Shown: positions 1 through 12,170 of the stretch, piece after piece
Position numbering within the stretch: position 1 is the first letter of the stretch
How the letters are laid out: every line of letters begins with the position of its first letter
Assembly: GCF_029867415.1 (NCBI RefSeq)
Contig: NW_026706283.1
Span: forward strand, 113,149 to 177,148
Direction: 5' to 3'
DNA length: 64,000 bases
Source: Vicia villosa
Lineage: Eukaryota; Streptophyta; Magnoliopsida; Fabales; Fabaceae
Notes under the pieces: model-generated
Databases searched by the model: none
What the model saw: the letters and a program-made list of their open reading frames with translations, nothing else
Told to the model about the DNA's origin: nothing
Position numbers and translations under genes: made by a program

Positions 1-640
1 TGTCTTCGGGAAGAAAACTACCATTCACCGACTTACGCTGAGGAATCTGAACTATCTTATTGACAAAGACTTTCATTCACTGACTCCGCTGGGGATTTGT
101 TAAACCATTTTCCCGGAAGAGAACCATCACTTGTCGGTTCCGTGGGGAGATTTTGGAGGTGAACAAACTATCTTCCGGAGGAAGACTACCATTTGTCGAT
201 CCGCTGGGGAGATTCCAAATTATTTTCTTTGACGAAAAGTGCCATCTATTGGCCCTACCGGGGAATTACCAAACTGTTTTCCAGGAGGAAAAACTATCAC
301 TCATCAATTATGCCGAGGAATCTGAACTACTTGGAGAAGAACATCGCTCGCCGACTCTGTGAGGAATTCAAATGCGAAACAAATTATCTTATTTGAAGAA
401 GATTGCCGAGTGTCCCTCTGCAGGAGAATCTCAGTCGGGGAATTCCAAAAGTGAACAAACTATCTTATTTGAAGAAGATATCTATTGTCGACTTTGCTTG
501 GGATGTAACAAACTATCTCTTTGAGGGAGATTACCATTTGTTGACTTGCTGAGGATTTCTCAAAGTAAACAAACTATCTTCCTCTGGAAGACCACCATTT
601 GTTAACCTCTTAGGAAATTCGAGTGTATGTACTTTCTTTC
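1..640 (-). repeat. Minisatellite in the 3' UTR of copy A
   Basis: About ten diverged units of roughly 50-70 bp follow one another. On the plus strand each starts near AACAAACTATCTT, then a GAAGA-type motif, ACCATTTGTCGA and GCTGGGGAATT. Units are 10-30% different, so the array is old or evolves fast. It lies between the integrase stop and the missing 3' LTR. Ogre 3' UTRs in pea are known to be hypervariable and rich in tandem repeats. Confidence 0.75.
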
Positions 641-1626
641 TTAAGAAGAAAAATCCTTTCACGACTTTGCAGGGGAAGCTTGAGTATATGCTCAAGTGAC
701 TCGGGCATTAACCTGATCAAAGCCTAACTATGCTAACTATGCAATTATGATGTGCGAAGTATGCATGAATATTATGAATGTAAAGTGAATGTGAATAGAA
801 TTTTCACGGATGTGAAATCCTATGATACGACTTGAATCTTGTGATGATCAGAAGCTGTCTTCTTCTTGTAGTTTGAACTCTGTTGGGGATAACTGGTTAT
901 CAGTTGCCTGCTGTTTGAAGTGAGTGGCATGAATTGTATTGAAGATCCGTCATCGGGAGATGCTCGCAAAGCGACCTCATGGGGAAATCTTGGTTCCCGG
1001 AGTCTCAACCGTTCTCGGAGCAACTGTTTGCATTCTTCCTATTGTTTGTAAACCTTAGAAAGAAAATTTGATCTTTATTTTGTAAGTAAATTCATTTTTA
1101 TTTTATGAAAACATTTTGTTTCAAGAAAATGACTGTTTAAATTTAAAACGCATTTTAAGAAACTGAAAAAGACTTGACTTGCAAAGAAAAGGCACAAGGC
1201 TCAAATTATTATTTATGAAATGGTAACCAGCCAAATGCTTGATTCCATGGAGTATTTACGAAGTTGGAAATTGGTAATTTTCGGAAAAAGGGCTACGATG
1301 AAACGTGACGACCGCTATCTTTCCCTTCCACTCTGAATTGCGCTGTATCCGTGCTTCGTAGAAGATGACCTACTGATGATGAATACTCCGCTATGGATTT
1401 TCTGAATGATCAAGTTCGTCCTGAACACAGTTACTTGCCATTTATCCCTAACTTTTGCGTAGAGTACCCCTTTCGGGTTTTAAGTCTACCGGGATTGATT
1501 ATTTATTTTTTATGTCTCTAACTTTTGCCTGAATCTCCCTTTCGGGTTTTCGATTCACCGAGACGCTTTTTTTTGCCTAAGCCGCACTTTACGAGTTTTC
1601 AACTTAGCGAGTTGTCTTTTAATTAT
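641..1626 (-). other. Rest of the 3' UTR of copy A, non-coding
   Basis: No open frame with recognisable content. The part nearest the integrase (about 1440-1625) holds three loose copies of a motif around CCTTTCGGGTTTT on the plus strand, each followed by a short stretch ending in CACCG or similar. A small antisense reading frame at 820-1023 shows no family resemblance and is treated as chance. Confidence 0.6.
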
Positions 1627-2769
1627 TTAGGCGAAGTATTTCTTGACTGCGTCAATGTTCACAGGACGGGTGAATTCTTCTCCATCCATAGTTGTGAGTA
1701 TTAAGGCTCCTCTTGAGAAAGCTCTCTTGACCACGTATGGGCCGTCATAATTGGGAGTCCATTTCCCTCTCGAATCTGTGAGAAAAGATTGAATCTTTTT
1801 TAGTACAAGGTCGCCTTCTTTGATTGTGCGAGGTCGAACCTTTTTGTCGAAAGCTTTCTTCATTCTTTGTTGATATAGCTGTCCGTGGCATAAAGCTGTC
1901 ATGCGCTTTTCTTCGATTAAGTTCAATTCATCGAATCTGCTTTGACACCACTCGGCTTCTGTTAATTTTTCCTCCATCAAAACTCTCATTGATGGGATCT
2001 CAACCTCTATGGGTAGGACTGCCTCCATGCCATATAAAAGGGAGAAAGGAGTTGCTCCAGTCGAAGTATGTACAGATGTACGGTAACCATGAAGAGCAAA
2101 CGGGAGCATTTCATGCCAATCTTTGTAAGTGATGACCATTTTCTGAATGATTTTCTTGATGTTTTTGTTAGCAGCTTCTACAGCTCCATTCATCTTTGGT
2201 CTGTAAGGAGATGAGTTGTGATGTTCAATCTTGAATTCTTCACAAAGTTCCTTCATCATTTTGTTATTCAAATTTGACCCATTGTCAGTGATTATCTTGC
2301 TAGGAATGCCCTAGCGACAGATGATGTGATTCTTGATAAACCTGACGACAACTTGTCTTGTGACATTTGCATACGAAGCTGCTTCGACCCACTTGGTGAA
2401 ATAGTCAATGGCTACCAAGATGAAGCGATGTCCGTTGAACGCTTTTGGCTCGATCATTCCAATACAACCGATCCTCCACATGGAGAAAGGCCAAGGGGAA
2501 GAGAGTATATTGAGGAGAGATGGTGACACATGAATTCTATCGGCGTAGATCTGGCACTTGTGACACCTCTTTGCATACTGGTAGCAATCTGACTCCATCG
2601 TCAGCCAATAATATCCTGCTCTCAGTATTTTCCTTGTCATGGTGTGTCCATCGGTGTGAGTACCAAAGGAACCTTCATGTATTTCTCTCATGAGTATTTC
2701 TGCTTTTTTTCTTTTCAACGCATCTGAGCAGAACCTTGTCGAAATTTCTCTTGTACAGAACATCTTCAT
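1627..2769 (-). pseudogene. Integrase of Ogre copy A, broken
   Basis: The N-terminal part (from about 2700) has the zinc-binding HHCC pattern: HEGSFG..H about 40 residues before CHKC. The core follows, with AIDYFTKWVEA, then ITDNGS and, further on, NGAVEAANK, which place the second Asp and the Glu of the DDE triad. A TAG stop near 2310 separates the two halves, just before the ITDNGS segment. The residue expected to be the first catalytic Asp, in the W-x-x-D-x-I-G context, reads Gly here (WRIGCIG), so the enzyme would be dead even without the stop. The C-terminal part ends at 1627 with a GPYVVK-type fold typical of Ty3/gypsy integrases. No chromodomain is visible, as expected for the Tat lineage. 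Confidence 0.9.
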
Positions 2770-3790
2770 TCAGGAAGAATCTTCCAGCTAACTTTCTCAA
2801 AGTTTTTCTATCTTTCTTTGATGCCCCAAGAGGGTACTCTTGCATTTGAAGAAATTTCTTGATGTCGTGATACCACGGTTTGTCGTCGATGATTGCTTCT
2901 ACTGTGAAAACGTGAGCGGGCCTATCCAGGCGCATAACATTGATCCGAGGAGTGTCATTCCAATGATTTATCCTAATCATGGAAGAGAGTGTGGCTAATG
3001 CATCAGCCAAGTTATTTTCTTCACGAGGAATGTGATGAAAATCTACCCTGTCGAAGAATGGTAACAATCTTCTCGCGTAGTCTTTGTAAGGAATTAGCCC
3101 TGGCTGGCGTGTTTCCCAATCATCTCCTTTGATTTGATTGATGACCAAAGCAGAATCTCCGTATACATCCAAGTGTTTGATTCTTAGATCCACGGCTTCT
3201 TCGAGACCCATGATGCAAGCTTCATATTCGGCCTCATTGTTTGTGCATTTGAAAGTTAATCTGGCGGTAAGTGGAATATGGGTACCTCGAGGGGTTACAA
3301 TGATTGCCCCAATTCCTCTTCCGTAAGCATTGACGGCTCCGTCAAAAATCAAGCCCCATTGGGATCCTATCTCAGGTCCTTCGTCTGGTAGTGGCTCGTC
3401 GTAATCGTTCATCTTGAGGTACATGACGTCCTCGTTCGGAAAGTCAAAACTGGTTGATTCATGACCATTGAGTGGATGGTGAGCCAGGTGCTCAGCTAGG
3501 ATACTTCCTTTCACGGCTTTCTGAGCGTGATACTCAATGTCATATTCTGATAACAACATCTGCCAACGGGCAATTCTCCCAGTTAAGGCAGGCTTCTCAA
3601 AGATGTACTTGATTGGATCTATATGGGAGATCAACCAAGTAGTATGTCGAATCATGTACTGGCGGAGACGCTTGGCAGCCCAGGCCAAAGCACAACAGGT
3701 CTTCTCGAGCATGGAGTAGCGGGATTCACAGTCAGTGAATTTCTTGCTCAGGTAATAGATGGCATGCTATTTTCTTCTCGTCTCGTCTTG
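2675..3790 (-). pseudogene. RNase H plus second (archaeal-type) RNase H of copy A
   Basis: Residues about 1-80 of the frame starting at 3712 match the C-terminal half of the usual gypsy RNase H (WAAKRLRQYM, then IARWQMLL and AEHLAHHP). A second RNase H follows at about residues 118-250: FDGAVNAYGRGIGA, NNEAEYEA and YGDSALV supply the acidic active-site residues, with LADALAT at the end. Two RNase H domains in tandem are a known mark of Tat/Ogre elements; the second resembles archaeal-type RNase H. A frameshift near 3790 separates this block from RT, and another near 2700 separates it from integrase, so the polyprotein can no longer be made in one piece. Confidence 0.88.
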
Positions 3791-5096
3791 CTATCCAAGG
3801 ACACAACCCATGGAATCTTCTAAGACGGTTAAGTACTTTATCAAAGGTCTTCCTTCCACTAGAGGAGACAGGATGGGTGGTTCGAGCAGATATTCCTTAA
3901 TGCTGTCGAACGCTTTCTGACAATCGTTTGTCCAGACGCAACTTTGATTTTTCCGTAGAAGTTTGAAAATTGGAGCACAAGTTGCAGTCATGAGATATAT
4001 GAATATCGAAATGTAATTTAGACGTCCAAGAAATCCTCTAACTTGTTTCTCGGTTCTGGGTGAAGGCATTTCTTGAATTGCCTTGACTTTGTCTGGTTCC
4101 ACTTCAATTCCTCGTTTGCTGACGATGAAACCAAGGAGTTTTCCTGAGTAGACACCAAAGGTACGCTTGTTGGGATTCAGGCGAAGCTGAAACTTCCGTA
4201 AGCGTTGAAATAACTTTGTCAGATTCTGTATGTGATCTTCCTCATTTTCTGATTTGGCAATCATGTCGTCCACATAGACTTCCACTTCCTTATGCATCAT
4301 GTCGTGGAAAAGTGTAGTCATGGCTCTTTGATAAGTTGCTCCTGCGTTCTTTAGTCCAAAAGGCATAACGCGGTAGCAGAACGTTCCCCAGGGGGTGATG
4401 AAAGTTGTTTTCTCCATGTCTTCAGGTGCCATCTTGATTTGGTTGTATCCCGAAAATCCGTCCATGAATGAGAAAACTTTGGATTTTGCTGTACTATCCA
4501 CCAACATATCAATATGTGGTAAAGGAAAATCATCCTTAGGGCTAGCTTTGTTCAAATCTCTGTAGTCGAGGCACATGCGGACTTTTCCGTCTTTCTTAGG
4601 AATGGGAACAATGTTAGCTAACCACTGAGGGTATTCTGAAGTGACGAGGAAACCAGCGTTGCTTTGCTTTTGAACTTCCTCTTTGATTTTCATAGCCATC
4701 TCCGGATGAGTTCTTCTCAATTTCTGCTTAACCGGAGGGCACTCTGCTTTTAATGGTAAGTGATGCTCCACTATACTGGTATCCTACCCTGGCAAATCCT
4801 GATAAGACCATGCGAAGACATCTGAGAATTCTTTGAGCAGCTGTATCAAACTTTCTCTGATCTCTGAACTGAGCGAAGCTCCATTCTTAACCTCTTTTCT
4901 GTTTCCATCGGAACCAAGGTTAATGATCTCTAGAGGCTCATTGCATGGCTGAATGGCCTCTTCCTTTTGTTGAAGTAACCGTGAAATTTCCTTTGATATT
5001 TCTTAGTCTTCTTCTTCCTCTGCCTCGAATACAGGAAACCCAAAGCTTGGAGAAGTCATACGATCGTACGTTTCAACGGGGTGTTTTATGATTAAT
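3791..5096 (-). pseudogene. Reverse transcriptase exon of copy A (exon 2 of the pol transcript)
   Basis: The exon opens right after the intron acceptor at 5097 and stays in one frame into RT, but has stops near 5008 and 4787. The longest open part (4771-3791) holds the RT core: IPKKDGKVRMCLDYRDLN at about residues 57-74, the first catalytic Asp in FSFMDGFSGYNQ at about 104, MPFGLKNAGATYQ at about 136-148, and YVDD at 166-169 (near 4276-4265). LGFIVSKRGIEV and GFLGRLNYIS complete the thumb. It lies between intron and RNase H exactly as in Ogre. All catalytic residues are present; only stops and the downstream frameshift disable it. Confidence 0.9.
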
Positions 5097-5421
5097 CTGC
5101 ATATGTGTGATGACTTTATTTAGACAACGAGGGAAGACTCGGTGTATGCAGTTAATGGAATATTTTGATGTTTTTTTAAGGGTGTTTTTTAGGATTACCA
5201 ATTTCCGAAAAAGAAAAGGAAAACTAACGAAAGAATAAAATGACATTTTTATTTATCAACAGTAATTTCTTGAAACAAAGACCCTATAAAACAAAACTCT
5301 ATTGCTTTGGGCGAAGCAAAGAGGGACATTTTCCTAAGAAAGAGTAAAATGCAAAGCCCTATGAAACATCTTTTCACCCTGGGCTATGGTGAGAGGACAA
5401 AATAACGGTGAAAGTTCCTAC
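5097..5421 (-). other. Ogre intron between protease and RT, copy A
   Basis: On the minus strand the donor is CTAG^GTAGG at 5421 and the acceptor is ATATGCAG^ATTAA ending at 5097, giving 325 nt. Exon 1 ends with two bases of a codon and exon 2 supplies the third, and the frame then runs 108 codons to the Met at 4771 without a shift. Element C has the same arrangement at the same place with the same phase (18360-18936). Ogre elements are known to splice an intron here. The shared phase is direct evidence from this window; splicing itself is not shown. Confidence 0.8.
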
Positions 5422-7595
5422 CTAGGAGTGCGAACAACAGTCGAAACTTCAACAGCTGTCCAATAGTGGCAAACCCCATTGTGCACTAAGTAATCTGGAA
5501 CCTTAGGCTTAAGTTGGCCTGTGGTAGGTCTTGATTTACCAACCACTGTCTTTGCAACACTTAAACGATCTTCTTCTACTTCAGCAGGCTAGGCAGTGTG
5601 AGCATACCCATTTCCAAGTGGAGTATGTCGGAATTTCTTTTGAGGAAACTTCCAATCTTCTGGATGGAGAGACTCATTGTCGGAGACACTTTCGAGATCA
5701 TCCTCTTCTATATTTTGATCTTGCTCTTCTCCCAAGATGGCATTGACTAGGTATGTGAACTCCAAATCCGTAGCCTCTGTGGGTGACTTGGGGATATAAT
5801 CCTCAATGATGACTTCACCAGTTGATGATGATGAATAGCAAGGGTTATATATCTCTTTTGGCTGAGTAAGGTACTCATAATCAATGTTCCATCCAGTCGG
5901 AACAATGTTTTCAAGAGAGATTTTTGAACTTTCAGGAATGGAGTATTTCACCATGTAGTCGAATTTTCCGCTTGGTTCTCCTAATGTATCCCAAGTCTCT
6001 TCGAGAACAGGAGGAACTTCTTCTGATGAACCATGACTTCTGGTGGTGAAGCTGTTGATAACTTCGTCACTGCTTGGTTGAGTCTTACTTTCAGATCCTT
6101 TAGTTGAATAACAGCAAGGTGAATCAGACTCTGATAGGGAGATGTATCCTGCTTTGAGAAGGTAGGACATACATTCCACTTCAAAATTCTCATCGGTGTT
6201 TTCCGTACTAATGGTATTGACAGTTTGTTGAACAGGTTGAAGAAAACCTCCGCTACGAAAAGTTTCTTGAATTGGAAGAACTACCTCAATTCCTGGAATA
6301 GCTTTTGATGATGTTGGAAAGAATCCAACTCCTGTTCTATTCTTGTTGTTGGTAGGAATATTAATGTGCCCCCAACCACTGTTAGTGCCATCCTTTACAA
6401 CTTGGATTGCATCTCTATAGGTAGAAATAGACGCTTCTTTCTCCTTTCCTTTTTCCTTATCCAAGGAAAGTGCTTGGAACTTAGTTCCAGCGACTTCTTT
6501 TGGTTCTATGTCGGAGAATGACGACAGGTTGCTGACGATCCGAACTCGTTCTCCACATATAGTTACCAATTTGTCATTTCTAATGAACTTCAGCTTCTGA
6601 TGAAGTGTTAAAGTAATTTCCCCAGCCTCATGGATCCATGGGCGACCTAGCAAACAACTGTATTGTGCTGGGATATCCATAACTTGGAAAGTGATTTTGA
6701 ACGTCTGAGGTCCAATGGTTATGGGAAGATATACCTCTCCAAAAAATGACTTCCTTGATCCATCAAATGCTTTGACGTTGACATGACTATCCCTTAGCGA
6801 GTAATCTTTGAAGGATATTCTTGATAATGTTGATTTCGGCATGACGTCGAGAGAAGATCCATTGTCTATTAGGATTCCTGTGAGAACATCACCCATGCAG
6901 CCAACTGAGATGTGAAGTCGAAGATTATGGTCCACTCCTTCTTTAGGAAGATCTTCGTCACAGAAACTCAGATTAGTTCCTGCGGAGATGTTGGCTATAA
7001 TACTGTTGAATTGTCCTACAGTAACACTTGGTTCTACGAAAGCTTGTTCGAAAACTTTCTGTAGAGCTTCCCTATGAGCCTCAGAACTCAATAGTAGGGA
7101 GAGAACAGATATCCTAGACGGAGTATGTAGCAGCTGGTCCACAATTTTGTATTCACTCCTCTGGATTAATTTCAAGATCTCATCATTTTCTTTTGCTTGA
7201 ACAACATTGGTCGGATGATTGTCTTGCTTATGTGGTGCTTCTTCCGAAGGTTTCTCCACATTTTCTATTGTTCTGTTGAAGACTCGTCCACTTCTGGTGA
7301 CTCGACTAACGTCAGCAATATTGACAACAGATGGTAATGGTATTTCCTTACCATTTTCAGTGAATGTAGCGTTGTACTTGTATGGTATAGCCTTGCTGGA
7401 CTCATACGGTACAGGACCTGGTAGGTAGATGACTAATGGAGCAATTGCTGTCTTCATGCTGTCATACTTGACTTGCGTTGGTTCATCTTGATTAATTTGA
7501 GGAGATACGGTAAAGACTTCATCATCTTCTCTATTGGCAAGAACTGTAATGGTATTTTCATCCATTAGTTTCTGAATGTCGTTGCGGTCACGCAA
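5422..7595 (-). pseudogene. Protease region of gag-pro, copy A
   Basis: Residues about 230-330 of the frame starting at 7595 form a retropepsin: ILIDNGSSLDVMP at 242-254 with the catalytic Asp in Asp-Asn-Gly rather than Asp-Thr-Gly, and CLLGRPWIHEAG about 70 residues later, the flap and C-terminal strands. Some Tat-group proteases do use D-x-G with variable middle residue, so the Asn may not be damage. After an in-frame TAG at 5589-5591 the frame continues another 55 codons to the splice donor, including WTAVEVSTVVRTP, which has a counterpart in element C just before its donor. A frameshift near 7590 separates this block from gag. Confidence 0.87.
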
Positions 7596-9640
7596 AGAAC
7601 CTCGTGGATTTCTTCGACAAATTTTGCATCTACTGTAGGATGGAAATCCGTTCCAAAGTAGGCAAGTCCATTTAAAGTCTTATGGAACCTGACTACCGAT
7701 CCTTCGAGATCTTCAACTTTGTAAATCTTGTATTCTCCTAGACATCCTTGAACCATGTTGACGTCGTACTCAGTTTTGACTCGGGTATGCTGAATCCATC
7801 CTAAGTCCATTTGTTCTTGTAATGCAGCTTGAACTACAACACATCCTTGATTATTCTTTGGAAAAATTTCACATGTGAAGTAGTTGTGAGGTGGTACATG
7901 GCCGTACCCAGCTTGTCTAGCATGCATTTTGACGATATTTTCCCCTATCTGAAGAATGTCATAGATTTGAATGACGTTGGGGTGTTGATCTATCAAATTC
8001 ACTGAAGCTTCTTTGTGCTGCGGCAAAGGATTTGCTTGGACGTTAGGATTAGTATCTTTGAAGGATAACATTCCACTCTTCACTAATATTTGAACGTCGG
8101 TCTTGAAAGGGAAATAGTTCTCAATGTTGTGACCTAGTGCCCCCTGATAATAGGGACAAGATTGGTCAGCCTTGAACCATGATGAAGAACTGTTCGCCGG
8201 ATTTGGAGGACTCCTTGTCTGAATGAGTCCTTTTTCCAGTAGAATTGGAAACAATTCTGCATACGACATTGGCACGGGGTCAAAGGTAAAATACCTCGGT
8301 ACTCGATTGTTGTTGAAATTTGGAGGTCGAACCTGTTGTTGAGGTTGTTGTGACCTTTGTTGAAGTGGTTGTTGCGAAACCTAAGGTTGATAAGCTAGCG
8401 CTGAGTTAACAACCGGAGTTATTGTAGCAACTTGAGGTGAAAACTTCTTCTTTGCTTTGTGCAAGACATTGCTGACATCTTGATCCTTTTTCTTCTGGAA
8501 AGAACTTTCGTACTTCCTTCGACCAATAGAAGATTCTGGTTCTTTGTTTAAGCGTCCTTCTCGAACTGCTTCTTCTAAACGTACACCCATGTTTACCATC
8601 TCGGAAAAGTCACTTGGTGCACTTGCAACCATTCGTCCGTAGTAAAATGGACTCAAAGTCTTGAGATAGATTTTTGTCATTTCTTTCCCTTCAAGTGGTG
8701 GACAAATTTGAGCAGCAACTTCACGCCATCTTTGAGCGTATTCCTTGAAGCTTTCTCTATCCTTTTGAGTCATGGCCCGGAGTTGATCTCTGTCGGGAGC
8801 CATATCCAGATTGTACTTATACTGTTTGACGAAGGCCTCTCCGAGATCTCGAAAAGTACGAATCTCTGAACTGTCCAAGTTCATGTACCATTAGAGTGCA
8901 GCACCAGTCAGGCTGTCTTGAAAATAATGAATGAGCAATTGTTGATTATCAGTCTGAGTTGACATCCTTCGAGCGTACATCACTAGGTGACTTTGTGGGC
9001 ATGAATTCCCTTTGTACTTCTCGAAATCTGGTACTTTGAATTTGTGAGGAATCTTAACATTTGGAACCAGACAGAGGTCTGCAGCATTCTTTCCAAATAA
9101 ATCTTGTCCTCAGAGAGTCTTGAGTTCCTTCTGCATTTGCAGAAACTGTTCTTGGAACTCGTCCAATCTTTCATACACGCCAGCGTCCTCACTGGGAGCG
9201 TGATGATATACTTGTCCGCCCGGTGGAGGAAAAGTATGCATAATCGGCTGTGGAGAAGCCATGACAGCAGATCTTGGTATCTCAGCATTCTGTTGTGCGA
9301 AACCCATTGTCGTTGCTCTTGGAACTTCAATTTCCAGAGGTCTGTAACCCTCCGGTAGACGCATATCCGTTGTAGCTCTTAGAACTTCATAAACTGGGGG
9401 TATGTACCCGTCTGGAATAAAGTTATACGGCATGCCCCAAGGTCGGTTGGGTGGCATGGTATACTGAGGAATAGGAGTAGAAACAATCTCGGAAACCACT
9501 GTCCTTTGTGGTTCTTCTGGGGTTGGTCGATTCTGTGCAACTACCAGGGCTTCTACCATACTATTGAGCCTTTCAACAGCATCTTTGAGGGTTGTAACCT
9601 CTTCTCCGAGTTCTCCATTCTCTTGTTCAAAGTCTTCCAT
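7565..9640 (-). pseudogene. Gag of Ogre copy A
   Basis: One frame runs from Met at 9640 to 7565 with three stops: TGA at 9110-9112, TAA at 8891-8893 and TAG at 8381-8383. The N-terminal part is acidic with a short coiled-coil (EVTTLKDAVERLNSMVEAL) and a Pro-rich linker. The conserved gag core spans the second stop: IHYFQDSL, WYMNLDSSEIRTF, AFVKQYKYN, ESFKEYAQRWREVAAQ and PFYYGRMV. The C-terminal part should hold a zinc knuckle of C-x2-H-x5-H-x4-C type; here it reads CPYYQGALGHNIENY, with the first His and last Cys both lost to Tyr. The homologous positions in C and E keep all four ligands. Confidence 0.88.
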
Positions 9641-9931
9641 TCTTTTCTTGCGACTTGAACGAGTGTTGTATGGATGAGACAGCTTGAATGTCTTGGTTCA
9701 CCTCCTTCTCCTCCTCTCTTTCTGGAGAAAGGAAAGTGACGATTAGATCCGCGACAATTCTCGTGTCAGTGTGTATGACTAAAGCGATGCATGACGTGCA
9801 ATTAAGTTAATATTTTTCAAGTGAACACCATAATTACGTTATGAAACATCAAAATTTTTATTAATTAAGCGAAAACGCCGTTTTTTACACACTTTGAAAA
9901 GGGAAATACAGAGAAACAGAGAGAAAGGACT
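9641..9931 (-). other. Spacer between ORF1 and gag, copy A
   Basis: Non-coding. Element C carries a related spacer next to its gag start (21902 to about 22125), where the similarity then breaks off. This supports a deletion in C that removed ORF1. Confidence 0.6.
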
Positions 9932-11367
9932 CTAAAACTTTGACGAAGAGCCGACTTCACGTTCTAACAATTTCTTCTGTTTCTTGAGCTGAGCGTTCTC
10001 TGACGTGAGCTGATCGATGATCCAGGAAGCAGGAAGGATATGATGAGAAAGTGACGATTGTGTCACTTGTCGATCGAGTACTTCAAGTAACTCATCCTTC
10101 CTTCTTAGGATGTTGTGAATCTCAACATTTTCTGTGTTGACGATTCGATACCTGTTTCTCCAAGCATTCCTTTCTTGGCATACCTTGTTTACTGCCGCTT
10201 GCAATTTTTCAACATCGGTGGAGAAAAGGAATATTGTTCCCTTAGGGGAATAGGTTCTCGATGCTGATATGGCATCCTGAGCTTGAATGCTCTGACGCGT
10301 ACCCATTGAAGGTAGGGATCCAGAGAGATGCACAGATGTTTTCCTAACAATCTTCTCCCTTTGGTGTGAACAAGACGCCAGGCTTGGACAATTTCTTTCT
10401 TCAGCATGTTACCATGATCGTCGATGTTCTTGAAGAACAGACCCTCCAATTGAATACTACTTGGTATATTTTTCAAGGGATAGCCGTATTGACGACGGGC
10501 TAAAGCTGGAGTGTAACTGATTCCTCCCTTAGTTCCAATAAGGGGTACATTGGGAAAACTTCCGCAATTGAAGATGATCTTGGTTTCGTCGTTGTCAGGA
10601 CCACACCACTCAATGTCCGTATGAGTGAGGGACATGATTTTCTGTGACCAGTAAAGGCCATCCCTTGTGTTCCAGAAAGTGCTAGACTTTGGCAGGTGCG
10701 AGACGAACCATTCGTATAACAACGCTACGCAGCATGTGATTAATCCTCCTCGCTGCAGGTTTCTTGAATGCACAGAGTGATAAGCGTCCGCGAGCAAGGT
10801 AGGAACTGGATTTCCAATCAAGAAGATCTTAATTGCGTTGATGTCAACGAAATCGTTAATGTTAGGGAACAAGAACAATCCGTAGATAAGCAAAGCCAAG
10901 ATTTCCTCAAATGCGCTCATATCTTGGATGCTGACGAAGTACCGAGCTTGATCCAATAGGAACTTGGAGGGTAATCCTTGAATTCCTCCTTTACTCTCCA
11001 TATGAGTTCTAATGTCGACTACGTTTAAGGGAGTAGTTGCAGCAATGATAATGTCATCAGGATTCTTTTCCAAACCGGAGTACGGATCTTGCGCGTACAC
11101 GGGTATTCCAATCAGACGAGAGTTCTCCTCCAACGTAGGCATGAGTTGATAATCTAGAAAGGTGAAGCAGTGATACGTTGGATCGTAAAACTGTACCAAT
11201 GTGGGAAGGATCCTATCCACAATATTAGTGCTTAGAAAAGGCAGAAGTTTTCCATACTTCTCCTTGAAAGCTTGGGGGTTGACCACCAGTTTTCCGAGCT
11301 CTTCAAATTCCTCAACCTTAGGAATCTTGAAGGTGTATTTCCTAGCTCTCTTTCTTCCGTAATCCAT
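9932..11367 (-). pseudogene. ORF1 of Ogre copy A
   Basis: ORF1 is the extra gene of Ogre elements, upstream of gag, of unknown function. The start is set at 11367 (MDYGRKRARKYTF) because the homologous copy D has that Met but not the earlier one. The body, to about residue 370, is a globular region with FYDPTYHCFTFLDYQLMPTLEE, LIGIPVY, QDPYSGLE and a Trp-rich segment; it resembles plant mobile-domain-like proteins found in plant repeats, but I cannot confirm the family. The C-terminal part, in another frame after a shift near 10200-10260, is a coiled coil (EKLQAAVNKVCQERNAW, then a Leu/Glu/Lys heptad stretch to 9932). The frameshift is the main lesion; the rest is open and well conserved. Confidence 0.82.
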
Positions 11368-12152
11368 GGTATAGATCCTTAAGTCCTTTCTCCGTTTCTC
11401 TCTTTCTATGAAGTTCAAAACGTTCGTTATTTAGTTTCCTTGAAAAACGACTCGAAAAAGACTCTTTTTGTTTTTAGTTATTATGGATGATGCATGAATG
11501 TATGAATGCACACACAAGAGTTTTTAAACAAACATGGCGTAGAAGGGTATAGTGGTCATGGAGTCACAACGCAAACCTCGCCCCAAGGTAATCTAAGGAT
11601 AAGGATTTTTGTACCTGTAGAACGGGTTCTAGGGATCTCAGAGTTTTTGCTCAACCTTAAAGATACGTTGATTGGTATCTATAAGAGATTTTTCTCTGAG
11701 TGTAGTATCTGCGTGACAATTACTTTCGTAATCACCGCTATACATCCTAAAAAAGGCTTTAAGTGGGGTTAATGTGTTTCTAGGTCCTCCTGGTACAAAT
11801 CAGTCTCGGAATGCATTGGCGCAGTTAATCACAACCAGCTAGGCAAATCCCAAGAGTAGATTTGGGAACCAAGATTAGAGGGCCTTCACCGACAAGACAT
11901 CCTCCATCCTATCTTATGTTGCACTTAAATCCGGGTATAGGATTTCTTACCCCAAGGGGGAATCAAGTCCTTTCCCGATACAAAAAAAAAACAAAATAAA
12001 CAAGTATATATGCAACAATCACAGGAAATGACACAGAGGTTAGGCAGGACCTCTCTTGTTTGAGGGGGAATTTGGCATCCCTAATTCCTCATTGGGGGCT
12101 GGACCAGCACAGGTCAACCATTGGTTTGGATGAAAAACCAAGGTTATTACTT
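11368..12152 (-). other. Leader (5' UTR) of copy A
   Basis: Non-coding in the sense direction and nearly a mirror image of 62745-63540 in copy D. It contains CTTCACCGACAAGAC on the plus strand, related to a CCCGGTGAA motif that recurs in the LTRs. An 88-codon antisense frame (11506-11772) is also present in D; see findings. Confidence 0.7.
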
Positions 12153-12170
12153 TCCCCAGCAGAGTCGCCA
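12153..12170 (-). promoter_or_regulatory. Primer binding site, tRNA-Arg type, copy A
   Basis: The minus strand reads TGGCGACTCTGCTGGGGA, six bases inside the LTR end. It begins with TGG, as needed to pair with a tRNA 3' CCA, and matches the tRNA-Arg primer known for Ogre. Identical sites occur in D (62727) and E (26366). Confidence 0.92.
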
